The notes: generated from the sequence alone by a model not told the origin. DNA of 61,932 bases from Alloalcanivorax balearicus MACL04 (GCF_025532145.1 NZ_ARXS01000024.1:1-61932), one strand, 5' to 3'; counted from the stretch's first letter, positions 33,543 through 43,063 are shown. Translations and numbers: made by a program.

Positions 33543-34907
33543 TCAGAGGCGGTCGCCGTCCTTCAAACCAATGGGAAATTGATTCAGATAGGTGTTCGGG
33601 TGACGGCCGTCATAGGTGATGCCGTCGATGAACTCGCTTTGCGGCGGCTTGAAGCCGTCTTCGCTGTCGAAGTCGGGGAAATCGGAGGTGCCCATTTTGC
33701 CTTCATCGATCAGGGCCTTGGCGGCAGCGGCATAGACATCGGGCCGGTACACTTCTTTCGCCGTTTGCAGATACCAACTGTCCGGTTTGCTTTCGCTGAT
33801 CTGTCCCCAGCGGCGCATTTGCGTCAGATACCAGATGGCATCGGAGTAGTACGGATAGGTGGCGTTGTGGCGGAAGAACACATTGAAGTCCGGCACCGGT
33901 CTGATATCACCCTTTTCATATTCGAAGGTGCCGGTCATGGAATTGGCGATCACTTCCTCGTCGGCGCCCACATAGTTGGGGCGGGCCAGGATTTTCACCG
34001 CCTCGGCGCGATTGGCGTTGTCGTTCTCGTCCAGCCACTTGGCGGCGCGAATCAACGCCTTGACCACGCGGATATGCGTGTTGGGGTACTTATCCGCCCA
34101 CGCCTTGCTGACCCCGAACACCTTTTCCGGATTGTTTTTCCAGATTTCGTAATCGGTGATCACCGGCACGCCAATACCCTTGAACACCGCCTGCTGGTTC
34201 CAGGGCTCGCCGACGCAATAACCGTGAATGGTGCTCGCCTCCAGGGTCGCCGGCATCTGTGGCGGCGGCGTTACCGACAGCAGAACGTCCGCCTGTAACT
34301 GGCCGCTGGTATCGCCTTTGTGCGGCGCATAGAAACCCGGATTCAATCCGCCCGCGGCAAGCCAGTAACGCAACTCGTAGTTGTGCGTGGAAACCGGAAA
34401 CACCATGCCCATGCGGAACGGCTTGCCGTCCTTGCGATAGGCTTCCACCACCGGTTTCAGAGCGTCCGCCTTGATCGGATGCAGCGGCTTACCATCCTGC
34501 TCGGGAATGGACGCTTTCATCGCTTCCCAGACGTCATTGGAAACGGTGATGCCGTTGCCGTTCAGATCCATGCTGAACGCGGTGATGATATGAGCCTGGG
34601 TGCCATAGCCAATAGTGGCGCCCAGCGGCTGTCCGGCCAGCATGTGGGCGCCGTCCAGTTGCCCGTCGATGACCCGGTCCAGCAGCACTTTCCAGTTGGC
34701 CTGGGCCTCCAGCGTCACGAACAACCCTTCTTCCTCGAAGTAGCCCTTTTCGTAGGCCACCGCCAGCGGTGCCATGTCGGTCAGTTTGATGAAGCCGAAC
34801 TTCAATTCCGCCTTCTCCGGCCAGCCCACGGTCTCGGCCAGGGCCGGCATCGCCACCAGCCCCATCAGCATCGCCAGTCGGCGGCACCACCGTTGAATTC
34901 CCGTCAT
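33543..34907 (-). CDS. nrtA: Nitrate ABC transporter substrate-binding protein NrtA
   Basis: A 454-residue periplasmic nitrate-binding protein. The signal peptide [16 protein letters not shown] is cleaved before [59 protein letters not shown] and [26 protein letters not shown] are typical of NrtA. First gene of nrtABD. Its leader carries a sigma-54 promoter, a two-hairpin ANTAR target and a terminator, so its transcription depends on both nitrogen status and NasT. Confidence 0.95.
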   Translation of the reverse strand: MTGIQRWCRRLAMLMGLVAMPALAETVGWPEKAELKFGFIKLTDMAPLAVAYEKGYFEEEGLFVTLEAQANWKVLLDRVIDGQLDGAHMLAGQPLGATIGYGTQAHIITAFSMDLNGNGITVSNDVWEAMKASIPEQDGKPLHPIKADALKPVVEAYRKDGKPFRMGMVFPVSTHNYELRYWLAAGGLNPGFYAPHKGDTSGQLQADVLLSVTPPPQMPATLEASTIHGYCVGEPWNQQAVFKGIGVPVITDYEIWKNNPEKVFGVSKAWADKYPNTHIRVVKALIRAAKWLDENDNANRAEAVKILARPNYVGADEEVIANSMTGTFEYEKGDIRPVPDFNVFFRHNATYPYYSDAIWYLTQMRRWGQISESKPDSWYLQTAKEVYRPDVYAAAAKALIDEGKMGTSDFPDFDSEDGFKPPQSEFIDGITYDGRHPNTYLNQFPIGLKDGDRL

Positions 34908-34935
34908 GCGTCATATCCCTTCTATGTTTCGGAAC

Positions 34936-34991
34936 AAAAAAAAAGCGCCCAAGAACGATTGGCGGATATCGCCGAACGTTCTTGAGCGCCT
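34936..34991 (-). terminator. Regulated terminator in the nrtA leader
   Basis: On the minus strand AGCGCTC-type arm GGCGCTCAAGAACG pairs with CGTTCTTGGGCGCT around an inner GGCG-ATATC-CGCC hairpin, followed by nine T. Its 5' arm includes the GCTC that closes ANTAR hairpin P2, so the two structures exclude each other. About 30 bases separate it from the nrtA start. Confidence 0.9.
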
Positions 34992-35023
34992 TTGCTCGTG
35001 GTCGCGCCACCGCCGTTGGCGGC
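34984..35023 (-). promoter_or_regulatory. Two-hairpin ANTAR target RNA (NasT antiterminator site)
   Basis: On the minus strand P1 is GCCGCC-AACGGC-GGTGGC (35023-35006) and P2 is GAGC-AAAGGC-GCTC (34997-34984), 8 bases apart. Both have hexaloops with A at position 1 and G at position 4, the known ANTAR recognition pattern. P2 overlaps the terminator stem. NasT binding to P1-P2 should block the terminator when nitrate or nitrite is sensed by NasS. Confidence 0.9.
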
Positions 35024-35057
35024 ACGCCCACTGGTTTGTCATTCCGGGCAAGACAGG

Positions 35058-35073
35058 AGCAAACCCTGTGCCA
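35058..35073 (-). promoter_or_regulatory. Sigma-54 promoter of nrtABD
   Basis: On the minus strand TGGCACAGGGTTTGCT fits TGGCAC-N5-TTGCW completely. The start point expected near 35047 gives a leader of about 140 bases that contains the ANTAR hairpins and the terminator. Confidence 0.88.
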
Positions 35074-35239
35074 AAAGGAAAACTTCTTTTGGCTCAGCCA
35101 GTTAGCATGGCAAGGAGAGAGAAACGGAGGACAAGGGCGTGACCAAAACAGGGAGGGCGCACCAATTCGGCGCCGATTCGGCGTACCGATTCAGGGCATG
35201 ATTCTCTGGCAGAGCCATTGCCCCGGAAGGAACTATGAA

Positions 35240-35322
35240 GCCGCTGTGGGAGCCAGCCTTGCTGGCGAATGGGATGCCTCCGGCGACAAGAATTCGCCAG
35301 CAAGGCTGGCTCCCACAGCGGC
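35240..35322. repeat. REP pair (inverted, BIME-like)
   Basis: Plus copy 35240-35270 and inverted copy 35292-35322, with stem GCCAGC-CTT-GCTGGC. Head GCCGCTGTGGGAGC and tail GCGAAT are unchanged relative to other copies, while the inner stem differs and still pairs. It fills part of the gap between the nrt promoter and the DUF5924 gene end; the rest of that gap shows nothing else. Confidence 0.88.
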
Positions 35323-35382
35323 CCTGTAGCAATCTCCCAGTGTATTCTCCAAGGCCGGAGTCGGCGCATTGAGAAGCCTGGA

Positions 35383-36387
35383 TCAGCGCGTCACATCGAA
35401 ACGCAAAACCCCGATCACCTGCCCCCGGCCGGTTCGCACTTCCACTCGCCAGCGGCCTTCGGCGTGTTCCGGGAAATGCCGTTTATGGGACCAGGTACGA
35501 TAGCCTTCCTGGCGGCCACCCGTGAGCTCGAGACCGATCCGGTCCACCAGTTGGCCATCGTGGTACCAGTAATGGCTGACCGGCTGGCCCAGCCCCAGCG
35601 GGGCGCGGATCGCGGTATAAGCGTACAGCCCGCCACTCAGCTCGGAAGCGTCGAAGCGGGTCCCGGTCACCAGCGGCTCGCGGCGCTCCCGATTGAGCGT
35701 CAGCGCCATGGCCCGGTGCTCCAATGACAGGGTCAGCGGCGGCACCAGCCGGGCGCCCCACAGCGGCACACTGGCAATGGCCAGAGAAAACAGCATCAGT
35801 GCTACCCAGCGATACAGCGGTCTGGGCCCGCCCACACGCCAGAAGCTGGGCAGCGCGACCAGAGCGGTGAGAATGGCGGCGCCATCCAGGGCCAGATTGG
35901 TGGGCACCTTGACGGTCAGGGGCAACAATACCAGCAACGCCACGAACAGCGCCCAGGCGTGGTAGCCGAAATACAGAGCCCGGTGCGCCGCCAGACGGAA
36001 ATACAACGGATCGACGATGCTGACCAGGGCGCTGGCCATCACCAGGCCCGTGAACAGCACATAGGCGGCGCCGCCGGACCATTGCAGCAGAATGAACGGC
36101 AGCGTGAAGAAGAAGGCTTCCTGATGCACCCCCTGGAGCATCAGTTTCAACGCCCCCTGGGACAGCTTCTGCATGGCCGGGCCGCGTAAAAATCGCGACC
36201 ACAGGCCCTCGGTGAGCAGCGCCAGCCAGGTGGTCACCAGAATCACCGTCAGCACGGTGGCCAGCCAGGGTTTGCGTTCCACCAGGAAATAGCTGCTCAG
36301 ACCGAGCAGAAAGCTGCCCACCGCCCACAGGTAGCGCAGGCGGTGAAAGCGGAGCATCAGGGCATCAAGCCACGTGGAGTTCATCAT
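35383..36387 (-). CDS. DUF5924/DUF2914 membrane protein
   Basis: A 334-residue protein with about seven hydrophobic helices in residues 15-225 and a C-terminal periplasmic domain of about 110 residues of the DUF2914 type (LYAYTAIRAPLGLGQPVSHYWYHDGQLVDRIGLELTGGRQEGYRTWSHKRHF, GRWRVEVRTGRGQVIGVLRFDV). No function is known. It is 45 bases downstream of oadB on the same strand and may be transcribed with it, but a functional link is not evident. Confidence 0.75.
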   Translation of the reverse strand: MMNSTWLDALMLRFHRLRYLWAVGSFLLGLSSYFLVERKPWLATVLTVILVTTWLALLTEGLWSRFLRGPAMQKLSQGALKLMLQGVHQEAFFFTLPFILLQWSGGAAYVLFTGLVMASALVSIVDPLYFRLAAHRALYFGYHAWALFVALLVLLPLTVKVPTNLALDGAAILTALVALPSFWRVGGPRPLYRWVALMLFSLAIASVPLWGARLVPPLTLSLEHRAMALTLNRERREPLVTGTRFDASELSGGLYAYTAIRAPLGLGQPVSHYWYHDGQLVDRIGLELTGGRQEGYRTWSHKRHFPEHAEGRWRVEVRTGRGQVIGVLRFDVTR

Positions 36388-36432
36388 CAGCCGGAGTGGT
36401 TATAGGGGTGCCCCAGGATACCGATACCGATG

Positions 36433-37731
36433 TCAGCCCACCATGTTCAGCAGCACACCGGCGGCCACGGCCGAACCGATGACGCCGGCCACATTGGGCC
36501 CCATGGCGTGCATCAGCAGGTGGTTGTGCGGATTGGATTCCAGCCCCACCCGGTTGGCCACCCGCGCCGCCATGGGTACCGCGGAGACCCCGGCGGCGCC
36601 AATGATCGGGTTCACCGGCACTTTGCCAACGGCGTTCATCAACCGGGCCATCAGCACACCGGAGGCAGTGCCGATCACGAAAGCCGCCAACCCCAGCAGC
36701 AGGATGCCCAGGGTTTCCAACACCAGAAAGCTCTCGGCGCTGAGTTTGGCGCCCACCGCCAGCCCCAGCAGGATGGTCACCGTGTTGATCAGGGCGTTGC
36801 TGGTGGTGTCCACCAGACGGCTGACCACCCCGGCCTCGCGCATCAGGTTGCCGAAGCAGAACATGCCCAACAGCGGCGCCGCGTCCGGCAACAACAAGGC
36901 CACCAGGATCAACAGCAACACCGGGAACAGAATTTTTTCCAGACGCCCCACCGGACGCAGTTGCTCCATGCGAATTTCCCGCTCCTTGCGAGTGGTGAGC
37001 AGGCGGATCACCGGCGGCTGGATCAACGGCACCAAGGCCATATAGGAATAGGCGGCCACGGCGATGGCGCCAAGCAGATCCGGCGCCAGGCGGGCGGTGA
37101 CGTAGATACTGGTGGGGCCGTCGGCGCCACCGATGATGCCGATACTGGCGGCATCGGCGAGAGAGAAATCCATGCCCACCGCGTTCAGCGCCAAAGCACC
37201 GAGCAGCGCGGCGAATATCCCGAACTGAGCGGCCGCGCCAAGCAACAAAGTGCGCGGATTGGCCAGTAGCGGGCCGAAGTCGGTCATGGCGCCGACGCCC
37301 ATGAAAATCAGCAACGGAAACACGCCGGTGGTAAGACCCACGGTATAGATCAGATACAGCAGACCGTCGCTGAAATTGGCATCGGTGGCCAGGTTGTGCA
37401 GTTGCGCCTGCAGCGCCGGCGCCGCGTTGTGATAGGCCCGCATCAGAGCGTCCATGCCCGCTGCCGGGTCGACGCCAAGGGCGGAAGTCATCTGTGCCAG
37501 CAAGGCACTGTCACCAAAATGCAGTGCCTGGCTCACCGCCGACTCCGCCAACCCGGCCACCGGAATATTGGCGAGAATGCCGCCGAAACCGATCGGTACC
37601 AGTAGCAGCGGCTCGAAATTCTTGCGGATGGCCAGATACAACAACACCAGACCGACGCCGATCATCACCGCCTGCCCCCAGGTCAGGTGATACAAGCCGG
37701 TGCTGTGCCAGAGACTGAGCAGGGCTTCCAT
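36433..37731 (-). CDS. oadB: Oxaloacetate decarboxylase, sodium-pumping beta subunit
   Basis: A 432-residue membrane subunit that couples decarboxylation of carboxybiotin to sodium export. The sodium-site aspartate is in [43 protein letters not shown], and the second conserved region is [14 protein letters not shown] with [18 protein letters not shown] further on. Eleven or so helices. Three bases separate it from oadA; order oadG-oadA-oadB is standard. Confidence 0.95.
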   Translation of the reverse strand: MEALLSLWHSTGLYHLTWGQAVMIGVGLVLLYLAIRKNFEPLLLVPIGFGGILANIPVAGLAESAVSQALHFGDSALLAQMTSALGVDPAAGMDALMRAYHNAAPALQAQLHNLATDANFSDGLLYLIYTVGLTTGVFPLLIFMGVGAMTDFGPLLANPRTLLLGAAAQFGIFAALLGALALNAVGMDFSLADAASIGIIGGADGPTSIYVTARLAPDLLGAIAVAAYSYMALVPLIQPPVIRLLTTRKEREIRMEQLRPVGRLEKILFPVLLLILVALLLPDAAPLLGMFCFGNLMREAGVVSRLVDTTSNALINTVTILLGLAVGAKLSAESFLVLETLGILLLGLAAFVIGTASGVLMARLMNAVGKVPVNPIIGAAGVSAVPMAARVANRVGLESNPHNHLLMHAMGPNVAGVIGSAVAAGVLLNMVG

Positions 37732-37734
37732 GGA

Positions 37735-39504
37735 TCAGTCTCCTATGACCAGCAGGACGTCGCCCACCGCCACCGCGTCGCCGCTTTTGACGCAGACCTC
37801 CCGCACCATGCCGGCACGATGGGCGGACACATCGGTCTCCATCTTCATCGCTTCCAGCACCAGGACTTTCTGCCCCTGTTCGATTTTTTGTCCGGGTTTG
37901 ACCAGCACCTCGAAGATGTTACCGGCCAGCGGCGCGCTCAGCGGATCGCCGCCGGTAGCGCCAGTAGAGCGCGCCGAGGATTGGCTGTCGTCATTGTCCA
38001 GCGGACGCAGGCCCTCGATGTCGCCACCATCGGCCACTGACACCACATAACGCTGCCCTTCCACGGTAACGGTATAGGTCCCCTCGCCTTTGCCATCGCC
38101 GGCCGCTTCCGGTGCGGGCTCGAAGGCCTCCGCATTGCCACGATTGGCCAGGAATTTAAGGCCCACCTGGGGAAACAGCGCATAGGTAAGCACATCGTCC
38201 AGACGCTGCTCGCCCTGCGCCAGCGTGACATTCTGCTGTTGCGCTTTCTGTTCCAGTTCCCGTTGCAACTGCGGCAGTTCGGATTCCAACAGATCCGCCG
38301 GACGGCAGGTTACCGGCTCGTCGCCTTCCAGTGCCCGTGCCTGCAATTCGGCGTTGAACGCCGCCGGCGCCAGGCCGTATTCGCCGCGCAGCACACCACG
38401 GGTTTCCTTACTCAACGCCTTGTAGCGCTCGCCGGCAAGCACGTTCAGTACCGCCTGGGTGCCAACGATCTGCGAAGTGGGCGTTACCAGTGGAATGTAG
38501 CCGAGGTCCTTGCGCACCCGGGGGATTTCTTCCAGCACCTCATCGAAACGGTCCTCCGCGTTCTGCTCACGCAGCTGGCTTTCCATATTGGTGAGCATGC
38601 CACCAGGCACCTGCGCCACCAGAATGCGTGAGTCGACACCACGCAGGCTGCCTTCGAAGCGGGCGTACTTGAGTCGCACCTGGCGAAAATAAGCGGCGAT
38701 ATCTTCCAGCCGCTTCAGATCCAGCCCGGGGTCCCGTTCCGTTCCCTGCAGCATCGCCACCACGGTTTCGGTGGGGCTGTGTCCGTAAGTCATCGACATG
38801 GAGGAAATCGCCGTGTCCACGTTGTCGATGCCGGCTTCCGCCGCTTTCAGCGCGGTGGCGGTGGACAACCCGGTGGTGGCGTGACAATGCAGGTGTACCG
38901 GTATGGACAAGGCCGCCTTGAGACGCTTCACCAGCTCATAAGCGACATTGGGGGTCAACAATCCGGCCATGTCCTTGATCGCCACCGAATCGGCGCCCAT
39001 GGCCTCGATCCGCTTGCCCTGCTCCACCCACACCTCCAGGGTGTGCACCGGGCTGACCGTGTAAGCGATGGTGCCCTGGGCGTGCCCGCCCTGCTTGATC
39101 ACCGCCGCCACCGCGCGCTCGATATTGCGCATGTCGTTCATGGCGTCAAAGATACGGAACACGTCCACGCCGTTTTTCACCGCGCGCTCGACAAAGGCGT
39201 CCACCACGTCATCACCGTAGTGGCGGTAGCCGAGCAGATTCTGCCCGCGCAGCAGCATTTGCTGCGGCGTGTTCGGCATGGCCTTTTTCAGTTCCCGAAT
39301 GCGTTCCCAGGGGTCTTCCCCGAGGTAACGGATGCAGGCGTCGAAAGTGGCGCCTCCCCAGGATTCCAGAGACCAATAACCGATCTGGTCGAGCTTCTCG
39401 GCGATGGGCAGCATGTCATCCAGACGCAGGCGCGTGGCCAGCAGGGACTGATGGGCGTCACGCAGGACGACATCGGTGATGCGCAGGGGTTGGGTCGCGG
39501 TCAT
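37735..39504 (-). CDS. oadA: Oxaloacetate decarboxylase alpha subunit (biotin carrier)
   Basis: A 589-residue cytoplasmic subunit. The carboxyltransferase barrel begins [19 protein letters not shown]; metal ligands are in [12 protein letters not shown] and the carbamylated lysine in [12 protein letters not shown] linker follows and the C-terminal biotinyl domain has the biotinylated lysine in [11 protein letters not shown]. It transfers CO2 from oxaloacetate to biotin, which OadB decarboxylates while pumping sodium. An alternative, pyruvate carboxylase subunit B, is excluded by the oadB and oadG neighbours. Confidence 0.96.
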   Translation of the reverse strand: MTATQPLRITDVVLRDAHQSLLATRLRLDDMLPIAEKLDQIGYWSLESWGGATFDACIRYLGEDPWERIRELKKAMPNTPQQMLLRGQNLLGYRHYGDDVVDAFVERAVKNGVDVFRIFDAMNDMRNIERAVAAVIKQGGHAQGTIAYTVSPVHTLEVWVEQGKRIEAMGADSVAIKDMAGLLTPNVAYELVKRLKAALSIPVHLHCHATTGLSTATALKAAEAGIDNVDTAISSMSMTYGHSPTETVVAMLQGTERDPGLDLKRLEDIAAYFRQVRLKYARFEGSLRGVDSRILVAQVPGGMLTNMESQLREQNAEDRFDEVLEEIPRVRKDLGYIPLVTPTSQIVGTQAVLNVLAGERYKALSKETRGVLRGEYGLAPAAFNAELQARALEGDEPVTCRPADLLESELPQLQRELEQKAQQQNVTLAQGEQRLDDVLTYALFPQVGLKFLANRGNAEAFEPAPEAAGDGKGEGTYTVTVEGQRYVVSVADGGDIEGLRPLDNDDSQSSARSTGATGGDPLSAPLAGNIFEVLVKPGQKIEQGQKVLVLEAMKMETDVSAHRAGMVREVCVKSGDAVAVGDVLLVIGD

Positions 39505-39521
39505 GGGAGGTTCCGATCGGC

Positions 39522-39767
39522 TCAGGGGCGGGTAGCCCGATGTTGTCGAATGGCGGCCTGAATCGCGGCCAGAACTTGCGGAGACGGTTGTTCGGCGGAG
39601 GAAGCCGGGTTGTCCGTAGCGGCGGTCGGCGCCGTGGCAGCCGGCGCGAATCGATTGATCAGCGCGGCCATGACCACCATCACGCCCACCAGAATCAGCA
39701 GGAAGGTCATCACCACTCCCATACCGAGCAGCATCAACTCCAGACCCTGGGACAGTAATGCGGTCAT
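39522..39767 (-). CDS. oadG: Oxaloacetate decarboxylase gamma subunit
   Basis: An 81-residue protein with one N-terminal helix ([25 protein letters not shown]) and an alanine-proline-rich cytosolic tail, as in OadG, which holds OadA and OadB together and binds zinc through C-terminal residues ([12 protein letters not shown]). Start ATG has GGGGGAG upstream. First gene of oadGAB. Confidence 0.92.
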   Translation of the reverse strand: MTALLSQGLELMLLGMGVVMTFLLILVGVMVVMAALINRFAPAATAPTAATDNPASSAEQPSPQVLAAIQAAIRQHRATRP

Positions 39768-40075
39768 CAGGCGCTCCCCCTGTAGGATTCAGCGTCGGGC
39801 CTTGACGGCCTCGTCATATTTCAGCCGCCTTTTGGGCAGCGAAAGCCAACTCTTGTGCGGCGCAATGTAGCGGCATTGTCGACAACAGGCAAGATGGCGG
39901 ATTGGACGATTTTTTGACGCACCGCCTGAAAGCCCTTCTTAATGGGGCTTCAGGGCTCCAGGGGTGGATTTCTTGGCGGTAGATATTGTGAAGTTGTCAA
40001 CATTGAGGCGATGGCGGTCAGCTCGTGAGCGCCTTGAAGTGGCGGACGTATCGGGATCTGATAATTGAACGCTAT
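39768..40075. other. Intergenic stretch upstream of oadG
   Basis: 308 bases between oadG and the SDR gene (both on the minus strand). It holds a bulged hairpin CTGAAAGCCC/GGGCTTCAG at 39926-39953 without a T run, which may end the SDR transcript, and presumably the oad promoter. No gene or other repeat is seen. Confidence 0.55.
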
Positions 40076-40957
40076 CTACGCAATCCCCCCATTGGCGTAG
40101 ACCACCTCACCATTGACCCAGTAGGCGTCATCGCCGCACAGCAGAGCAATGACGTTGGCGATGTCCTCCGGCTCGCCGATCCGTCCGTGTGGCGTGCGCT
40201 GGGCGAAAGCGGCAATCCGCGCCTCCGTCTTGCCATCGGTGAACAGCGTAGTGTTGACCACTCCGGGCGCCAGGGCGTTGACTGAAATGTTACGTTCGGC
40301 CAGTTCCTTCGCCAGCACGCTGGCATACATGTCCTGGGCTGCCTTGGACGCCGAATAAGGCCCGTAGGCCGCGGTACGGAACTTGGTGATGGTGGAGGAA
40401 AGAGTGAAGATTCGACCGCCGTCGCGAACTCGCCGGGCAGCCTCGCGTAACGTATTGAATCCACCACGGATATTGACATCGATCATGTGACTGAAGGCGT
40501 CATCCGACATCTCGGCGAAAGGCGCCAGATGCATGACGCCGGCATTGGCCACCACGATATCGACACCGCCGAAGGCGTCCTCACAGGCATCGAAGAGTTC
40601 TTTCACCGCCTTTGGCTCCCGGACATCGGCTTGCCGCCAGATTGCACGTGCTCCGCCAGCTTCGATTTCCCGCGACACTTGTGCCGCCAGCTCCCGGTTT
40701 ACCTCGCAGTTGACCGTCACGCTATAACCATCGCGGCCGAGACGGCGTGCGATGGCCGCGCCAATGCCCCGGGATGAACCGGTAACGAGGGCCACCTTCG
40801 AGCCCGCGCCGGCGCCTTGCCGTGTCCCGCCCTGGCTTTGCGGCTGAGCTTTGGCAATGCCCGACACCAGTGCCGAGGACGCAAGAGCGGTGGCTCCGGC
40901 CAGAACCTGGCGACGCGAAACGCCATCAGTGCCCGACGTTTTCGGATTCTTTCTCAC
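40076..40957 (-). CDS. SDR family oxidoreductase with a Tat signal peptide
   Basis: A 293-residue SDR preceded by a twin-arginine signal: GVSRRQVLAGATALASSALVSGIAKA-QPQ. The Rossmann motif is TGSSRGIG, then VANAGVM, the catalytic serine in TLSSTI and YSASK; the end is VVYANGGIA. SDRs are normally cytosolic, so folded export with bound cofactor would be unusual. The GTG start was chosen because AAGGAG lies 8 bases before it; an ATG 69 bases upstream lacks such a signal. Related in sequence to the SDR at 14224. Divergent from an AraC regulator that probably controls it. Confidence 0.88.
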   Translation of the reverse strand: MRKNPKTSGTDGVSRRQVLAGATALASSALVSGIAKAQPQSQGGTRQGAGAGSKVALVTGSSRGIGAAIARRLGRDGYSVTVNCEVNRELAAQVSREIEAGGARAIWRQADVREPKAVKELFDACEDAFGGVDIVVANAGVMHLAPFAEMSDDAFSHMIDVNIRGGFNTLREAARRVRDGGRIFTLSSTITKFRTAAYGPYSASKAAQDMYASVLAKELAERNISVNALAPGVVNTTLFTDGKTEARIAAFAQRTPHGRIGEPEDIANVIALLCGDDAYWVNGEVVYANGGIA

Positions 40958-41176
40958 CTGGATTTCTCCTTCTTGAAACGAGGCGCTGAGTACCTGCCCC
41001 ACTACTGTGTTTTCGGCCGATCTCATCGGTCCTTCCGTTTTTGATTCGCAGCAATTTATACCTCCCCACCAGACCAGAAACTTGTCAATGTCTACGCTGA
41101 ATCTGCCTTATCCTGCGGGCCTGCTGAAATGCCGCCTCCACCGTGTTAGCTTCAGATCAATGCGCAGGAGAGTCGT

Positions 41177-42121
41177 ATGAACTCGCTCAAACAGGCCGTT
41201 CGGACTTATGCCCGCGATCACGCCAATCATGACGGGCTGGCGTTAACGCCGGTGTCGGGTTTGCGTATGATGTGCGTCGAGGCGCCGGCCGGTGACTTGC
41301 ATTCGATCTACAGGCCGCTGGTTTGTCTGGTTCTGCAAGGCGCGAAGCGCCTTGTGGTGGGAAAGGAAGAGCAGGTCTTCTCCGCCGGCCAATCCGTGAT
41401 TGTCAGCGCCGACATGCCCGTCGCCGGACGGGTCGTGCGAGCAAGCCGTAGCGAGCCTTACCTTGCGGTCGCAGTCGAACTGGAAATGGCCCTCTTGCGC
41501 GAACTCGCCGTTCAGATGGGAGGGAGTGGTCCTCGGCAGCGCTCATCCCGGATAGGCACCTTGTTCGCCGAGGACACCAATGCCACGTTGACCGATTGCG
41601 CATCGCGGCTGATGCGTCTGCTGCATCATCCTGAAGCCATCCCGCTCCTGCGCCCAGGCATCATGCGGGAGCTCCATTATTGGCTGCTCCGCGGCCCTCA
41701 CGGCGCCACCCTGCGGGCTCTTGCCGATCCGGACAGCCATGCGAGCCGCCTTGCCGCCGCCGTTGCGATCCTCAGAAGCGAGTATCGGTCACGCGTTCCG
41801 GTGGAGCGCCTCGCGGGAGCAGCGGCGATGAGCCTCACGGCCTTTCACAAGCACTTCAAGGGCATGACCTCACTGACGCCTGGTCAATATCAGAAACGGC
41901 TTCGCCTTGTCGAAGCCCGCCGCCTGATGTTCGACGAAGGCTTCTCAGCGACCAATGCGGCCTATCACGTGGGCTACGAGAGCGTATCGCAGTTCACGCG
42001 CGAATACGGCCAGTTGTACCAGACGCCGCCGAAACGTGACGTCCTGCGCATGCGCAACATATCCATCACCCCCGAAGCGGCCCCGGGGCCGGTACAAGCA
42101 AAACCGGTTTCCGCACGTTAG
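41177..42121 (+). CDS. AraC family transcriptional regulator
   Basis: A 314-residue regulator. The N-terminal part (residues about 20-180) is the AraC_N type of cupin-like sensor (HSIYRPLVCLVLQGAKRLVVGKEEQVFSAGQSVIVSADMPVAGRV). The C-terminal pair of helix-turn-helices contains VERLAGAAAMSLTAFHKHFKGMTSLTPGQYQKRLRLVEARRLM and AAYHVGYESVSQFTREYGQLY. Relatives commonly sit divergent from SDR or aldo-keto reductase genes, as here. Its stop lies 9 bases before the first copy of the 71-bp repeat downstream of tRNA-Arg. Confidence 0.93.
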   Translation: MNSLKQAVRTYARDHANHDGLALTPVSGLRMMCVEAPAGDLHSIYRPLVCLVLQGAKRLVVGKEEQVFSAGQSVIVSADMPVAGRVVRASRSEPYLAVAVELEMALLRELAVQMGGSGPRQRSSRIGTLFAEDTNATLTDCASRLMRLLHHPEAIPLLRPGIMRELHYWLLRGPHGATLRALADPDSHASRLAAAVAILRSEYRSRVPVERLAGAAAMSLTAFHKHFKGMTSLTPGQYQKRLRLVEARRLMFDEGFSATNAAYHVGYESVSQFTREYGQLYQTPPKRDVLRMRNISITPEAAPGPVQAKPVSAR

Positions 42122-42130
42122 CAGGCAGGG

Positions 42131-42201
42131 CGGGCTGGTCGAACCGGGGGTTCTGCTGAATAACTCCCACAGTACGATACAAACAAAAACGGCTCCCTAA
42201 A
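42131..42201. repeat. 71-bp direct repeat near tRNA-Arg, copy 1
   Basis: Identical to 42320-42391 apart from one extra G there. It starts with CGGGCTGGTCGAACCGG (the end of the triple-hairpin repeat) and ends in half of the tRNA-Arg terminator (ACGGCTCCCTAAA). Copy 1 abuts the AraC gene. The two copies enclose 118 bases that contain the triple hairpin. Confidence 0.9.
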
Positions 42202-42254
42202 CGGTAGCAAGCTTAGCGGGAATGGGAAGGCATGGTGCGGGGAGGATGGGCTCA

Positions 42255-42336
42255 CCGCCTCCGGCGGCTCGGGGCTACGCCCCGTCATCGCAAGCGATGA
42301 CGCCCTGCGCCCGGCAAGCCGGGCTGGTCGAACCGG
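42255..42336. repeat. Triple-hairpin tRNA-associated repeat, copy 2
   Basis: CGGGGC-TAC-GCCCCG (42270-42284), TCATCGC-AA-GCGATGA (42285-42300), CGCCCTGC, then GCCCGGC-AA-GCCGGGC (42309-42324) and TGGTCGAACCGG. It has the same order, loops and spacer as 1089-1153, with compensated changes in stems two and three. An extra hairpin CCGCC-TCC-GGCGG (42255-42267) comes first. Confidence 0.85.
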
Positions 42337-42391
42337 GGGGTTCTGCTGAATAACTCCCACAGTACGATACAAACAAAAACGGCTCCCTAAA
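42320..42391. repeat. 71-bp direct repeat near tRNA-Arg, copy 2
   Basis: The second copy, one base longer, directly downstream (minus-strand sense) of tRNA-Arg. It includes the 5' half of the tRNA-Arg terminator, so it is probably the original sequence and 42131-42201 the duplicate. Confidence 0.9.
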
Positions 42392-42404
42392 GGGAGCCGC
42401 TTTT
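42375..42404 (-). terminator. Rho-independent terminator of tRNA-Arg
   Basis: On the minus strand CGGCTCCC-TTTA-GGGAGCCG is followed by TTTTTG, 13 bases beyond the CCA end of tRNA-Arg. Confidence 0.85.
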
Positions 42405-42411
42405 GTTTGTA

Positions 42412-42488
42412 TGGCGCGCTGGGGAGGATTCGAACCCCCGACCTTCTGGTTCGTAGCCAGATGCTCTATCCAACTGAGCTACCAGCGC
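42412..42488 (-). tRNA. tRNA-Arg (anticodon ACG)
   Basis: On the minus strand acceptor GCGCTGG pairs with CCAGCGC, followed by G and encoded CCA; anticodon stem-loop CTGGCTACGAACCAG gives ACG, and the T loop is GTTCGAATC. Length 77 with CCA. The first base of the anticodon is expected to be changed to inosine. Confidence 0.95.
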
Positions 42489-42583
42489 TTTAACTGTCTC
42501 CAGAGCATGTCGCCCTGAGAGGCTGCGCATTATTCCCAAAGCCCTTTTGAGAGTCAAGGGAAGAGCGGCTAAAAGTTGCGCGA

Positions 42584-43063
42584 TCAGTCTTCCGCGGTTT
42601 CCATTTGTTTCTGCAGGTAGTTTTCCAGACCCACCTTGTCAATCAGCCCTAGCTGCGTTTCCAGCCAGTCGATATGTTCTTCCTCGCTTTCCAGGATACG
42701 GCGGAACAGATCCCGGCTGACATAATCCTGCACCGACTCACAATACGCCATGGCTTCACGCAGATCCGGTACGGCCAGGTGTTCCAGCTTGAGATCGCAG
42801 GAGAGCATTTCCTTGGTGTTTTCACCAATCATCAACTTGCCCAGATCCTGCAGGTTCGGCACCCCTTCCAGAAACAAAATACGCTCGATGAGCCAGTCCG
42901 CATGTTTCATCTCATCGATGGACTCGTGGTACTCCTTCTCATACAGAGCATGAAGTCCCCAATCCTTGTACATTTTGGCGTGCAGGAAATACTGGTTAAT
43001 CGCAATCAGCTCATTACCCAGCGCCCGGTTCAGGTGCTCGATAACCTTCTTGTCGCCTTTCAT
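42584..43063 (-). CDS. bfr: Bacterioferritin Bfr
   Basis: Iron-storage protein forming a 24-subunit heme-containing shell. 159 residues. The ferroxidase ligands E18, E51, H54, and the later E and H pair in [11 protein letters not shown] are all present, and the axial heme ligand is M52 in [19 protein letters not shown]. So both the diiron centre and heme binding are conserved. GGAGACCACCC precedes the start. bfd lies 142 bases upstream on the same strand and would reduce the stored iron for release. Confidence 0.96.
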   Translation of the reverse strand: MKGDKKVIEHLNRALGNELIAINQYFLHAKMYKDWGLHALYEKEYHESIDEMKHADWLIERILFLEGVPNLQDLGKLMIGENTKEMLSCDLKLEHLAVPDLREAMAYCESVQDYVSRDLFRRILESEEEHIDWLETQLGLIDKVGLENYLQKQMETAED

